Of a DNA stretch of 64,000 bases, positions 18,843 through 27,970 are shown one piece after another (position 1 is the first letter of the stretch; every line of letters starts with the position of its first letter). The notes beneath the pieces were generated by a model, which worked only from the letters and a program-made list of their open reading frames with translations, was not told the origin of the DNA and ran no database searches. Origin of the DNA: Shewanella sp. SR44-3 (GTDB lineage Bacteria > Pseudomonadota > Gammaproteobacteria > Enterobacterales > Shewanellaceae); the NCBI RefSeq assembly GCF_014163735.1, contig NZ_JACJDV010000002.1, positions 124,001-188,000 of the forward strand, in the 5' to 3' direction. The position numbers were made by a program, and so were the translations under genes.

Positions 18843-20168
18843 TTAAAACTGCTCTTCTTCAGTTGAACCCGTTAGTGCTGTCACTGAAGACTGACCACCT
18901 TGGATACAAGTCGTCACTTGGTCGAAGTAGCCTGTACCCACTTCTTGCTGATGCGATACGAAAGTATAACCTTTCTCTGCTGCTGCAAATTCAACTTCCT
19001 GCACTTTCTCAACATAGTGCTTCATGCCTTCACCGCGAGCATAGTCATAGGCTAAATCGAACATGTTGTACCACATGTTATGAATGCCAGCTAAGGTGAT
19101 AAACTGGTACTTGTAACCCATGTTTGATAGCTCTTGTTGGAATTTTGCAATTGTTGCGTCATCCAAGTTCTTCTTCCAGTTAAACGAAGGAGAACAGTTA
19201 TAAGCCAGCAATTGATCTGGGTACTGTGCATGAATCGCTTCAGCAAATTTCTTCGCTTCTTCAAGGCAAGGCTTAGCGGTTTCACACCAGATTAAATCTG
19301 CGTATGGCGCATAGGCAAGACCGCGAGAAATCGCTTGGTCAAGCCCCGCTTTAACGCGGTAGAAACCTTCACTGGTACGCTCGCCGGTGACAAAGTCACG
19401 GTCATAAGCATCACAATCTGAAGTCATCAAATCCGCAGCATTAGCATCGGTACGAGCGATAACTAGCGTATCAACACCGCTTACATCGGCCGCTAGACGC
19501 GCCGCTACTAGCTTTTGCACCGCTTCTTGAGTCGGTACTAGTACCTTGCCGCCCATGTGGCCACATTTTTTCACTGACGCTAATTGATCTTCAAAGTGAA
19601 CCCCAGCAGCGCCAGCATCGATCATCGACTTCATCAACTCAAACGCATTGAGTACGCCGCCAAAACCCGCTTCAGCATCGGCAACTATCGGCAAGAAGTA
19701 ATCAGTGTAATTTTTATCACCTGGATTAATCTCTTTGCCCCATTGAATTTGATCTGCGCGGCGGAAAGAATTGTTAATACGGCTAACCACAGCTGGTACT
19801 GAGTTGGCTGGATACAAAGATTGGTCTGGATACATGGTGCCCGCTAAGTTAGCGTCTGCAGCAACCTGCCAACCTGAAAGGTAAATGGCTTCGATACCCG
19901 CTTTAGCTTGTTGTACAGCTTGGCCACCAGTCAATGCACCTAAAGAGTTAACGTAGCCTTTCTTAGCACCGCCATTTACCAGCTCCCACAATTTAGCCGC
20001 ACCACGTTTAGCTATGGTGTTTTCTGGCACGATAGATCCACGTAGTGCAACCACTTCTTCAGCCGTAAACGGACGCTTCACATGCTTCCAGCGCGGATTC
20101 TCAGCCCAATCTTTCTTAATCGCATCAATTTGTTGCTGACGAGTTAACCCTGCTTCTACCTTAGACAT
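18843..20168 (-). CDS. aceA: Isocitrate lyase
   Basis: Glyoxylate shunt enzyme that splits isocitrate into succinate and glyoxylate. 441 residues. The catalytic signature is [18 protein letters not shown], with the active cysteine in KKCGH. The N-terminal [15 protein letters not shown] and [14 protein letters not shown] match the family. It is downstream of aceB with a 77-bp gap, in one operon ending at a strong terminator. Lets the cell grow on acetate and fatty acids. Confidence 0.98.
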   Translation of the reverse strand: MSKVEAGLTRQQQIDAIKKDWAENPRWKHVKRPFTAEEVVALRGSIVPENTIAKRGAAKLWELVNGGAKKGYVNSLGALTGGQAVQQAKAGIEAIYLSGWQVAADANLAGTMYPDQSLYPANSVPAVVSRINNSFRRADQIQWGKEINPGDKNYTDYFLPIVADAEAGFGGVLNAFELMKSMIDAGAAGVHFEDQLASVKKCGHMGGKVLVPTQEAVQKLVAARLAADVSGVDTLVIARTDANAADLMTSDCDAYDRDFVTGERTSEGFYRVKAGLDQAISRGLAYAPYADLIWCETAKPCLEEAKKFAEAIHAQYPDQLLAYNCSPSFNWKKNLDDATIAKFQQELSNMGYKYQFITLAGIHNMWYNMFDLAYDYARGEGMKHYVEKVQEVEFAAAEKGYTFVSHQQEVGTGYFDQVTTCIQGGQSSVTALTGSTEEEQF

Positions 20169-20245
20169 ATCCTACTCCTTCATTTTGATTATCAGCTGAG
20201 ATTTGAAACAGCTAAATGTGTAACGTTTAATTTAAGTTGCCAATA

Positions 20246-21913
20246 TTAAGCGGTTAACAGTTCGTAACCCGGTAAGGTTAAGAAATCAACTAGCTCATCG
20301 GCCGTGGTAATGCTAGTGAACAGCTCAGCGGCTTTGACAAATTTGCCGTTATTAAACCGTTCAGTGCCCAATTCTTGTTTTACTGTAACTAATTCTTCTT
20401 TAAGCATGCTGTTGAACAACTCTTTGGTCACTAACTTGCCGTTGGAAAGGCTTTTACCGTGCTTAATCCATTGCCAGATAGAAGTGCGAGAAATCTCAGC
20501 TGTGGCCGCATCTTCCATCAAGCCGTAGATAGGCACGCAGCCGTTACCTTGGATCCACGCTTCGATATACTGCACCGCGATACGAATATTAAGTCGCATA
20601 CCCGTTTCAGTACGTTCGCCATCGCAAGGGCTGAGTAATTCGCTAGCAAAAATCGGCGCATCCACATCGCGAGTAATATGCAGTTGATTAGTTTCACCCT
20701 GACCTATGTATCGATTGAAGATTTCCATCGCAGTATCCGCAAGTCCCGGATGAGCAACCCAAGTGCCATCATGACCATTACGGGCTTCAAGCTCTTTATC
20801 GCCACGCACTTTCTGTAACACCAGTTCATTGGTGGCCTCATCTTTTGCCGGAATAAAGGCCGCCATGCCGCCCATGGCTAAAGCACCGCGTTTATGGCAA
20901 GTTTTAATAAGTAATCGTGAATAAGCGCTAAGGAATTTGGTATCCATGGTTACGGCTTGACGGTCTGGTAAAACCTTGTCAGGATGATTCTTTAAGGTTT
21001 TGATATAACTGAAAATGTAATCCCAGCGGCCACAATTAAGCGCCACTATGTTTGAACGTAATTCATAAAGAATTTCATCCATTTCAAACACAGCAGGTAA
21101 GGTTTCAATCAAGCAAGTGCATTTAATGGTACCAGGCTTTAAACAGAATCTATCTTCAACAAAAGCGAAGACTTTTGCCCACCAACGCGCTTCTAAATGG
21201 CTTTCAAGTTTGGGAAGATAAAAATATGGTCCCGAGCCTTTAGCTAACAATTGGTGGTAGTTGTGATAAAAATACATAGCGAAATCAAACAAGCCGCCAG
21301 GAATTGCAGTCCCTTTAAACTCAACATGCTTCTCTTTTAGGTGCAAGCCACGAACTCGACAAATAAGCACAGCAGGATCGGGATTTAAGCTGTATTGCTT
21401 GCCCGTTTCTGGCGCAGTAAAGCTGATGTCGCCCCGCACAGCATCACGTAGATTAATTTGCCCTTCGATAACTTTCTGCCAGCTCGGTGCCAGCGAATCC
21501 TCAAAGTCAGCCATAAACACTTTAACGTTGGCATTGAGGGCATTGATGATCATCTTGCGATCAACGGGACCAGTAATTTCTACCCTACGATCGGTGAGAT
21601 CTGCCGGAATGCCTCTAATTGACCATTGTCCATCTCTAATGGCACGGGTTTCAGGTAAGAAATCTGGCAAATCGCCTTTATCTATACGCGCCTGCTTCTG
21701 AGTGCGCCTAGTCAGCAACTCACCCACTTCGCCAGCAAAGTGCTCACTTAACGCACTTAATAAGGCTAAGGCACCCGTTGTAAAGATTTCATCTTGACCT
21801 TGAACATCTGCTCCGATAATCGCTAGTGGCGATGAGTCAGCTTCAGCTTGCTGTTGCGAGCACGCTTTTGTTTCGTCCCGTGTGTATTTTGCAACCAGTT
21901 GTTCTGCAGTCAT
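20246..21913 (-). CDS. aceB: Malate synthase A
   Basis: Condenses glyoxylate with acetyl-CoA to malate. 555 residues, the length of isoform A. Visible: a VEITGPVDRKMIINALNA segment, MADFEDSLAPSW (a family motif) and CVPIYGLMEDAATAEISR near the C-terminus. First gene of the aceBA operon. Two palindromic TTGGTA-A-TACCAA sites lie 153 and 246 bp upstream, resembling PdhR operators. Confidence 0.98.
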   Translation of the reverse strand: MTAEQLVAKYTRDETKACSQQQAEADSSPLAIIGADVQGQDEIFTTGALALLSALSEHFAGEVGELLTRRTQKQARIDKGDLPDFLPETRAIRDGQWSIRGIPADLTDRRVEITGPVDRKMIINALNANVKVFMADFEDSLAPSWQKVIEGQINLRDAVRGDISFTAPETGKQYSLNPDPAVLICRVRGLHLKEKHVEFKGTAIPGGLFDFAMYFYHNYHQLLAKGSGPYFYLPKLESHLEARWWAKVFAFVEDRFCLKPGTIKCTCLIETLPAVFEMDEILYELRSNIVALNCGRWDYIFSYIKTLKNHPDKVLPDRQAVTMDTKFLSAYSRLLIKTCHKRGALAMGGMAAFIPAKDEATNELVLQKVRGDKELEARNGHDGTWVAHPGLADTAMEIFNRYIGQGETNQLHITRDVDAPIFASELLSPCDGERTETGMRLNIRIAVQYIEAWIQGNGCVPIYGLMEDAATAEISRTSIWQWIKHGKSLSNGKLVTKELFNSMLKEELVTVKQELGTERFNNGKFVKAAELFTSITTADELVDFLTLPGYELLTA

Positions 21914-22065
21914 ATCTAAACTCCCAATCCCTTAAAGATGTCATCTGCACGCCAAATAACTTTCAGATGTTTGTTTTGAACTAAAATCTAACCATAAACA
22001 TGTGTAATTGCAACAGTCCGAACATGCCTAAAAATCAAAAATTTAACATGAAAAACCTTCAAAAA

Positions 22066-22078
22066 TTGGTAATACCAA
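22066..22078. promoter_or_regulatory. PdhR-like operator, copy 1
   Basis: TTGGTAATACCAA is a perfect palindrome about a central base and matches the established PdhR consensus ATTGGTnnnACCAAT. It lies 153 bp upstream of aceB. Assignment to PdhR is inferred from the motif. Confidence 0.6.
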
Positions 22079-22158
22079 AAGAAGGAGTTGCACCCAACTT
22101 ATTGATAAACAGAAGTATAGAGCTTTAATTCTAATTGGTGGCACTGCCTAACACAAAA

Positions 22159-22171
22159 TTGGTAATACCAA
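22159..22171. promoter_or_regulatory. PdhR-like operator, copy 2
   Basis: An identical 13-bp TTGGTAATACCAA, with the same preceding AAAA, lies 93 bp from copy 1. Two exact copies upstream of a central-carbon operon make chance unlikely. Confidence 0.6.
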
Positions 22172-22588
22172 GGAACCAACAAACATTAAAGGAATGTTAA
22201 AACGTAATATAATTACCAGATGTAAAATTTACATTCCATTATTGACCACAGGAAAAAACGCCATCGCTACAGGCAATAAATAACCAAGCGTTTGCTGGGG
22301 AAGGAAAGGTAAACAAAGAAAACAGCTATTAAACAATCAGTTAAACACCATGCCGTTAAATGATAATTTAAACAGCCGTTTTAATCTTACGTTTACGTAA
22401 ACAGGAATTAAACTGTCGCACCAAACTGACCTAAAACAGCTTTTGTTTTCAGATCAACAAGTGGATTTTCACTGGCTAAATATTGAATTTTTGAAAAAAG
22501 TTTGAAAAGAATTTGAAAAAATTTAAAAATAGTCTGAAAAACGGCGTAAAGAAGCTCGATGCTAACAGCAAGCCCATTTAATTTAGGT

Positions 22589-22705
22589 TTAATGCAGTAA
22601 GGGTTATTCCCTTTTAAACTTCATTCTTACACTGGAATGCAACGAAGAAGTGCAACGCTTGAGAGGCTCCCGCTGAATGACCAAATAAGTAATACGATTG
22701 GTATA
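22589..22705. repeat. Interspersed repeat, copy A (truncated)
   Basis: Shares TTAATGCAGTAAGGGTTATT, AACGCTTGAGA, CTCCCGCTGAATG and the terminal CGATTGGTATAA with the element between pfaC and pfaD (62078-62341). This copy lacks the left ATACCAATC end and an internal palindromic block of about 100 bp. Probably a small non-autonomous element. Confidence 0.6.
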
Positions 22706-22719
22706 ATTCAGATCCTAAT

Positions 22720-22755
22720 AAGAGTAATGTATAGCAAGTATTTTACATTACTCTT
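22720..22755. other. Perfect 12-bp stem-loop
   Basis: AAGAGTAATGTA and TACATTACTCTT enclose a 12-base loop. It is 59 bp beyond the DUF1203 stop codon. No T tract follows in either direction, so it is not a standard terminator; it could protect the mRNA 3' end. Confidence 0.5.
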
Positions 22756-22813
22756 CATTGAATTTTAACGACACCTATCAACAAGTTGGCTGATATTAAC
22801 TCACTAACCTTTG

Positions 22814-23299
22814 CTAAGCACGGTGAACGCTACAGTTAAAACAGCCAGGTTTTGCGTTGTGAATATGAATATACTCAACATCGTTTTGTTGAAATAACCG
22901 CGCTATGGCTAACTCAAGCTCAACACCCTCGACCACTTCAGCCCCAACCATGATTGCGGCTGCATTATAGGCTCTGACTGAAACTAATCTATGGCGCAGC
23001 ATTTGCGGGATTTCATTGATAGCAAGCTTAGCTGTTAAAGCATGTTCACGAAAAAATATCGGCCCAGAGGCCCGATAAGGTGACTCCACATCGTGATGTA
23101 AATATGACAGTGCCAGCACTCGTTCGCCGACCTCAGCATCCGTCAAAGAAACTCGACATGGATAACCTGGGCTCGCATCAACTAGGATCCATTGTGCAGA
23201 TTGCCTCGACAACGCTTTATCATTCAATTGAGCTAACTCATCAAACTCATGCTTGTCGAGTGCTTTTATTTGAAAGTTAACCGTGAAATTCCCCGCCAT
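22814..23299 (-). CDS. DUF1203 domain-containing protein
   Basis: 161 residues, no signal peptide. The family hallmark is PGYPCRVSLTDAEVGERVLALSY, followed by SPYRASGPIFFRE. The C-terminus CFNCSVHRA has a CxxC pair that may bind metal. Function of the family is unknown. Encoded alone, with a GGAAT/AAGGAATA region before its ATG. Confidence 0.8.
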   Translation of the reverse strand: MAGNFTVNFQIKALDKHEFDELAQLNDKALSRQSAQWILVDASPGYPCRVSLTDAEVGERVLALSYLHHDVESPYRASGPIFFREHALTAKLAINEIPQMLRHRLVSVRAYNAAAIMVGAEVVEGVELELAIARLFQQNDVEYIHIHNAKPGCFNCSVHRA

Positions 23300-23664
23300 A
23301 CAGTATTCCTTATTATCTGAATTAGTAAGGACCTAATAATAAATGGCAGAAGGAACAATACTCGCGAGTTTCGGAACAGGCAGTCTGATAAGGGAGGCAC
23401 TTGATTTAAATCAAGAGGCTGTGTGTCGAGGAGTGAATGCCATGGCGAGCCTGTACAATATACCATCATCTGCACTTATCAATGCTTAAGCTCAGCTATC
23501 GCTAACTCTCCACTATCCCACATAAAACAAAACCCACAGGTTCGAGTGTGCCTCGAAGCTGTGGGTTTAATGTTTATTTAGTGCCAAAGCGGCGTAACTT
23601 AAGCTACAGACTGACGCGTAAACTCACTTGCAATAGCTATCGTTGTTACAATTGCTCAGTTCGC
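23300..23664. other. Intergenic region DUF1203 - mak
   Basis: No gene supported. It contains a segment (23403-23460) resembling one at 43328-43394 (shared ATTTAAATCAA, GTGTCG and CATGGCnAGCCTGTA words), and the mak terminator at 23530-23568. Confidence 0.5.
23530..23568 (-). terminator. Long-stem terminator downstream of mak
   Basis: AAACCCACAG/CTGTGGGTTT with a nested TTCGAG/CTCGAA forms a 16-bp stem with one mismatch. On the minus strand it runs into TTTTGTTTT, about 95 bp after the mak stop codon. Confidence 0.8.
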
Positions 23665-24567
23665 TCACACCTTGCCCCATAACCAAGCGGCGCCGCGTAC
23701 GCCGGATGAGCCGCCAAATTTGTTTTCTAAAATTGGGGTATCACATTCGCCGCCTAAAACGTATTGGCGCAGCAGTGCTGGCAATTTGGGGTAAATGGCT
23801 TGCACCTGTGACATGCCGCCACCTAACACTATGGCATCAGGATCGAGCATATTGATTAAATGGGCCAATGAGCGAGCTAGGCGGTCAAGGTAGCGCTCAA
23901 AAGCCGCAATCGCCTCAATATCGCCGGCATCAACCAGTGCCATGATGTCGTTGCCGTGAGTCAGTGCCTTGCCGGTGTGTGAGTTAAAATCACGCACAAA
24001 GCCTGTGCCAGAAATAAAGGTTTCGATACAGTCTTGGTTACCGCAAAAACAGCGGGTGGTGTTAAATTCATCAGCCGTCATCCAAGGTAAAGGGTTATGG
24101 CCCCATTCACCACCAATGCCGTTGCCGCCGCCATGCACTGTACCATTAACGGCGATGCCACCGCCGCAACCTGTGCCAATAATCACCCCAAACACTAACC
24201 CCTTGCCTGCAGCTGCGCCGTCCACGGCTTCTGATACTGCAAAGCAATTAGCATCGTTGGCGACTCGCACTTCACGCTTGAGTAGTTCGCCTAAATCTTT
24301 ATCTAACGGTTTGCCGTTGATCCAGGTGGAGTTGGCGTTTTTAACTAGGCCGGTAAAAGGTGAGACTACCCCCGGAATGCCCACGCCCACAGTACCTTTA
24401 AGGCCAGTTTCAGTTTCAGCAGCGTTAACTAGATCACAAATGGCCGCTAAGGTGCCAGGGTATTCCTTAGGCGTTGGAATGCGCTGCCTAAAAAGCTCTT
24501 GCCCTTGCTCATCAATGGCTAAAATTTCAATCTTAGTGCCACCTAAATCTACACCCATGCGCATCAT
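23665..24567 (-). CDS. mak: Fructokinase, ROK family
   Basis: Phosphorylates fructose (in E. coli also mannose) with ATP. About 300 residues from [16 protein letters not shown]. The ROK motifs are intact: ATP loop DLGGTK, catalytic [19 protein letters not shown], zinc site WGHNPLP plus [10 protein letters not shown], and [13 protein letters not shown]. Likeness to E. coli Mak ([25 protein letters not shown]) is high, which favours fructokinase over NagK. The start at 24567 has GGAG 8 bases upstream; an 18-residue longer form is open but lacks this. It follows cysQ by 84 bp on the same strand. Confidence 0.9.
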   Translation of the reverse strand: MMRMGVDLGGTKIEILAIDEQGQELFRQRIPTPKEYPGTLAAICDLVNAAETETGLKGTVGVGIPGVVSPFTGLVKNANSTWINGKPLDKDLGELLKREVRVANDANCFAVSEAVDGAAAGKGLVFGVIIGTGCGGGIAVNGTVHGGGNGIGGEWGHNPLPWMTADEFNTTRCFCGNQDCIETFISGTGFVRDFNSHTGKALTHGNDIMALVDAGDIEAIAAFERYLDRLARSLAHLINMLDPDAIVLGGGMSQVQAIYPKLPALLRQYVLGGECDTPILENKFGGSSGVRGAAWLWGKV

Positions 24568-24651
24568 AACTCGTTCTCCGTGTTCTAGGGCATTTGATAA
24601 AAAATGCCTATGGTGCTGCATGGGCTTAGGTGGTTAATTATACCAATCCTG

Positions 24652-25464
24652 TTAATTCTTGTTATCAAACCAAGCCTTAGATGCAGCAATAAAGTAAGGG
24701 TTTAAAATATTCTCTTTGGTGTTGTATTTAAGGGCATCACCCTCTGGATAACGCACCACAACACCACCAGCGGCTTCTAATACCGCTTGAGCCGCAGCAG
24801 TGTCCCACTCGCTGGTGAGTCCCAATCTTGGGTACACATCTGCCTTGCCTTCGGCCACTAAGCAAAACTTAAGTGAGCTGCCAACGCTTTGCATCTGGTG
24901 CTCACCAAGTTTGGCTAAATATTCTTGCACGTCAGGACTTATGTGAGAGCGACTGCCCACCACAACGGGCACTGAACCTATGACTCTTTGGCTAATATCA
25001 AGGCGAGTTTCAACCCCAGCATGTTCACGCCACGCGCCTAGTCCTTTTATACCAGAATAACAAGACTCAAGCACAGGCGCATACACCACGCCGACAACAG
25101 CTTGGCCTTGGTGAATAAGGGCAATATTGACCGTAAACTCGCCATTACGCTTAATGAATTCTTTGGTGCCATCTAAGGGGTCTATCAGCCAATAGGTTTC
25201 CCAATGCTTGCGCTCATTCCATGGGATATCGGCGGCTTCTTCACTCATGATAGGCCACTGTGAAAAGTCCTTGCCTAAGGCAGACACAATCACATTGTGG
25301 CTAACAATATCAGCCTCTGTCACTGGACTTTCATCGATTTTATTTTGCACTGCAAAATCACGTTTGCCGTACACCGCCATTATTCCTTCACCCGCCGTTT
25401 TAGCGATATTCACTAAATTTGCAAGCGCGGCGGTTGAAAAGGTAAAACTTGTCGCTGATGTCAT
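24652..25464 (-). CDS. cysQ: 3'(2'),5'-bisphosphate nucleotidase CysQ
   Basis: Removes the 3'-phosphate from PAP, preventing its build-up during sulfate assimilation. 270 residues. Inositol-monophosphatase-fold motifs are complete: DESPVTEAD, MSEEAADI, WLIDPLDGTKEFI and SEWDTAAAQAVLEAAGG. A GGGGAAG ribosome site precedes the ATG. Likely transcribed with mak, although the gap leaves room for a second promoter. Confidence 0.95.
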   Translation of the reverse strand: MTSATSFTFSTAALANLVNIAKTAGEGIMAVYGKRDFAVQNKIDESPVTEADIVSHNVIVSALGKDFSQWPIMSEEAADIPWNERKHWETYWLIDPLDGTKEFIKRNGEFTVNIALIHQGQAVVGVVYAPVLESCYSGIKGLGAWREHAGVETRLDISQRVIGSVPVVVGSRSHISPDVQEYLAKLGEHQMQSVGSSLKFCLVAEGKADVYPRLGLTSEWDTAAAQAVLEAAGGVVVRYPEGDALKYNTKENILNPYFIAASKAWFDNKN

Positions 25465-25846
25465 TTACTTCCCCTGCTGTTCTAGGTTGACTGGCTAAAG
25501 CGGGGTAAAAATCACTGCTTACACCGAACTCATACCAAACTCATAGCGAACTCACACTGAACTCGTCAGATTGGCTATTATGCCATTAGTTACCGATTAA
25601 CAAGGGATTTTTTGGCTATGAGATATGCTAAACCGCAGCAATCATCAGGCTCAATCAGTCTAAGCCAAGCTAAGGCCACAAAAAAGGGACTTGAGCCCGT
25701 TTGCATTCGTATTCATCCGCCTGTAGCACAGTAAACCAAGCCAACTCCAGAGGCGAAACGTCTCCTCAGCGGATGAATTTATTCTCACAGGGAATTGAAC
25801 ATTAGATAAAAAAAGGAATATATCAAGATGACAGAGGAACGCCAAT
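25465..25846. other. Divergent intergenic region cysQ - HTH gene
   Basis: No gene supported. At 25528-25570 there are four imperfect copies of a GAACTCA-type word about 10-12 bp apart. Promoters of cysQ (minus) and the HTH gene (plus) should lie here. Confidence 0.4.
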
Positions 25847-26388
25847 ATGACCACAAACAGCAGCATGATACTCGATAGCCAACGCCTTAAAAGTTTAAGA
25901 AAAAAAAAGCACTATCCCAAGAAGAACTCGCCCAAGCCAGTCTAGCATCTCGTATCCCTCTTTCTAGCTCCTCCATCAAACGTGCAGAACTTGGCAAACC
26001 TGTATCTCGGCGAATCGCCAGAAATTTTGCCATTTTCTTTAAAGTGCCCCTAGATCAATTACTCCATGACAGTCCTCAGTACCCATTAAATTTAGTTGAC
26101 CCATTACCCATAGAGTCTCTTATCCAATCTTGCCGTTACTATAAAACCCAAATCATCTGGGTTTATGTCTTAGCTCTTGAAGGCAATAAACACAGAAATG
26201 CCATCAACTGCTTATGCCAACAATTACTCACGATTTTACTTGAGTCTAACGATGCCATGATTGATAAGGCCATCATTAATTATGACTCAGGGCAACAACC
26301 GCACATTGATGCTGCACATCACTCAAACCTTCATCCAGATCATCACACTCCCCACAGTAATCAACTGGCTTTTATATTTGAGCGCTAA
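25847..26388 (+). pseudogene. XRE/HTH regulator gene with a one-base frameshift in an A9 run
   Basis: The first frame starts at ATG 25847 (MTTNSSMILDSQRLKSLRKKK) and, after nine A at 25900-25908, runs into a TAG about 12 codons on. The downstream frame continues perfectly as ALSQEELAQASL...SSIKRAELGKPVSRRIARNFA, a standard XRE helix-turn-helix, and goes on to 26388 with a C-terminal region of unknown kind. A one-base insertion would restore a protein of about 180 residues. It could be a pseudogene, a sequencing error in a homopolymer, or a gene read by transcriptional slippage on A9. It is the first plus-strand gene before the lysozyme/DUF2589 cluster and may regulate it. Confidence 0.75.
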
Positions 26389-26392
26389 GCTC

Positions 26393-26425
26393 AACTGATA
26401 CTGAACTGATACTGAACTGATACTG
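26393..26425 (+). repeat. Three tandem 11-bp repeats
   Basis: AACTGATACTG is repeated three times exactly, then followed by a run of A, between the HTH gene and the lysozyme gene. The 11-bp phase (one helical turn) near the promoter of the next gene makes a regulator site possible. Confidence 0.6.
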
Positions 26426-26489
26426 AAAAAAAACCTTCAAGTGCCTAACCTTGTGATCGTGACTCATTGACGAACACAAGGAAGGCGTT

Positions 26490-27062
26490 ATGGACAACCA
26501 CAATATCGATTTTGATTTCATTCATAAGCTAGAAGGCTTCAGCCTGACAGGTTATGTCCCTGATCCTAAGCAAAGTCAATCAGGGGTCACTGTGGCCTCA
26601 GGCTTTGATATCGGCCAATGCTCAAGAGATGAAATCAAAGCTCAATTTAGCCCAGAGCTTGCCGAAAAATTATTGCCCTATGTGGGTAAAACGAAACAAG
26701 CAGCTGTCGATTGCTTATCGGCAATGCCATTAGCCATAGATGATAACCAAGCTAACGAAATTGACAGCTACACTAAATCGGCAGCCATTAGCCGTCTATG
26801 TAAAGCCTGGCAACAAGCCAGCCCCTATCAGGACTTTGACTCCCTGCCCTCTCCCTGTGCCACCATTATTGCCTCGGTCGCATTCCAATACGGCAACCTT
26901 GCTAAGCGCACGCCCAACTTTTGGCGCCAAGTCACCCAAGGGCAATGGCAACAAGCCTTAGCTAACCTAAGAAATTTTGGTGATAAGTACCCCACTCGGC
27001 GCCATCAAGAGGCTGATTTACTGGCCGCTTGGCTTGCCCAAAGCACTAATGCTAAGCCCTAG
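26490..27062 (+). CDS. Pesticin/T4-lysozyme-fold muramidase
   Basis: 190 residues resembling the C-terminal domain of Yersinia pesticin (phage-lysozyme-like toxin domain). The active-site pattern is present: glutamate 15 in HKLEGF, threonine 34 and aspartate 40 in GVTVASGFDIGQ, with the Thr-Asp distance of six that pesticin also has. A C-terminal FQYGNLAKRTPNFWRQVTQG block fits the fold. It should cleave the glycan strands of peptidoglycan. There is no signal peptide, receptor or translocation domain, so export must depend on another route, or the target is reached after lysis. AAGGAAGG precedes the ATG. It heads a plus-strand group with two DUF2589 genes. Confidence 0.8.
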   Translation: MDNHNIDFDFIHKLEGFSLTGYVPDPKQSQSGVTVASGFDIGQCSRDEIKAQFSPELAEKLLPYVGKTKQAAVDCLSAMPLAIDDNQANEIDSYTKSAAISRLCKAWQQASPYQDFDSLPSPCATIIASVAFQYGNLAKRTPNFWRQVTQGQWQQALANLRNFGDKYPTRRHQEADLLAAWLAQSTNAKP

Positions 27063-27256
27063 CCCCTAGAACATAAGCCTTAGCACATAAGCCCTAGCAC
27101 GTTTATGTAACGGGCCAGCAACCCAACAGGCACAGGCCTTGAACCCAGAGCCATATAACGCCCTGAGGCAGCCAAGTCATGCCATTTTTTAATAACTTAT
27201 CAATTATTTAACCACCAATCTCAAGGTGGAACCAAAAAATATCGAGGAGAAAAGCC

Positions 27257-27778
27257 GTGTCCAAACAAAGCCTAACCTTACAAAATCTTGTTGAAGCCAT
27301 TATGAATTCCATTGCCGATGCCCAAGATCAGCTTGAGCGGCAAACCATGAACAACCTCAATGATTGGTTTGATGCCGATGGTAGGCCTAAGACGATCACC
27401 TTCAAAGTGCCGTCGTTACACCCAAATCACATAGAACAAAGGCAAGCTGGGGGCGAGTCCGTCGAGCGAGATATTGAAATTCCGCTACTGACACTGATGC
27501 AGATGAACCCCATAAAAATCAAGAAATTAATTACTAAGTTCGACATAGCTTTAGGCAGTGTCGAGGTGAAAGAAGATGAAACCGACTCAGATACTAAGCC
27601 GCTTATTGGCACTGGGACGGTAAAAAGAATCAAAAAAATTCTCTCAACCGATTTGTTTACTGGCAATGCAAAGGGCGCTAGCACCCCACGCCAAGCCAGC
27701 ATGGAAATCGAATTTGAGAGTAGCGAGCCCACAGAAGCCTTTTTGAAATTACAAAATGAACTTCTAAAGCTCTTCTAG
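27257..27778 (+). CDS. DUF2589 family protein, type 1
   Basis: 173 residues, GTG start with GAGGAG upstream. The N-terminal LVEAIMNSIADAQDQLERQT is a predicted helix, then GRPKTITFKVPSLH and DIEIPLLTLMQMNPIKIKKLITKFDIAL, the DUF2589 pattern (proline-leucine segment followed by a beta strand that sets up a beta-sandwich). A Ser/Thr-rich stretch and an acidic KEDETDSD loop lie in the C-terminal half. No signal peptide. Function unknown. Neighbours are the muramidase upstream (194 bp) and a second, different DUF2589 protein downstream (192 bp). Confidence 0.75.
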   Translation: MSKQSLTLQNLVEAIMNSIADAQDQLERQTMNNLNDWFDADGRPKTITFKVPSLHPNHIEQRQAGGESVERDIEIPLLTLMQMNPIKIKKLITKFDIALGSVEVKEDETDSDTKPLIGTGTVKRIKKILSTDLFTGNAKGASTPRQASMEIEFESSEPTEAFLKLQNELLKLF

Positions 27779-27970
27779 GACGTGTTCAGCTTGAGTGTAG
27801 ACTTTGTCATTGCTGGTTGGTGTTTTATCGCATGCCTAGGTTGTCTTTAGCATAAATGCTATTTAAGCAGCTGATAACGCAATATAAAACTATAACCAAC
27901 ACAATCTTAAAGGCCCTACGCCACGCAAGGAAGCACCTCCTCATAACCCAGCAACGAGCGAGGAATTATT

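Larger units (their letters stand above)
21914..22813. other. 900-bp non-coding region between aceB and the DUF1203 gene
   Basis: No convincing gene. It is AT-rich and holds the aceB leader and promoter region, two TTGGTAATACCAA palindromes, an interspersed repeat copy (22589-22705) and a 12-bp perfect stem-loop (22720-22755). The aceB start codon has GGGAG a few bases upstream. Its size is large for this otherwise compact genome. Confidence 0.7.

Noticed and set aside
23665..24637. 222-residue plus-strand frame opposite mak
   Set aside because: Antisense shadow of mak; Pro/Ser-rich as expected for that.
25660..25866. 68-residue minus-strand open frame upstream of the HTH gene
   Set aside because: No ribosome site, hydrophobic but irregular, and overlaps the start of the HTH gene in the opposite direction. 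No family recognised.
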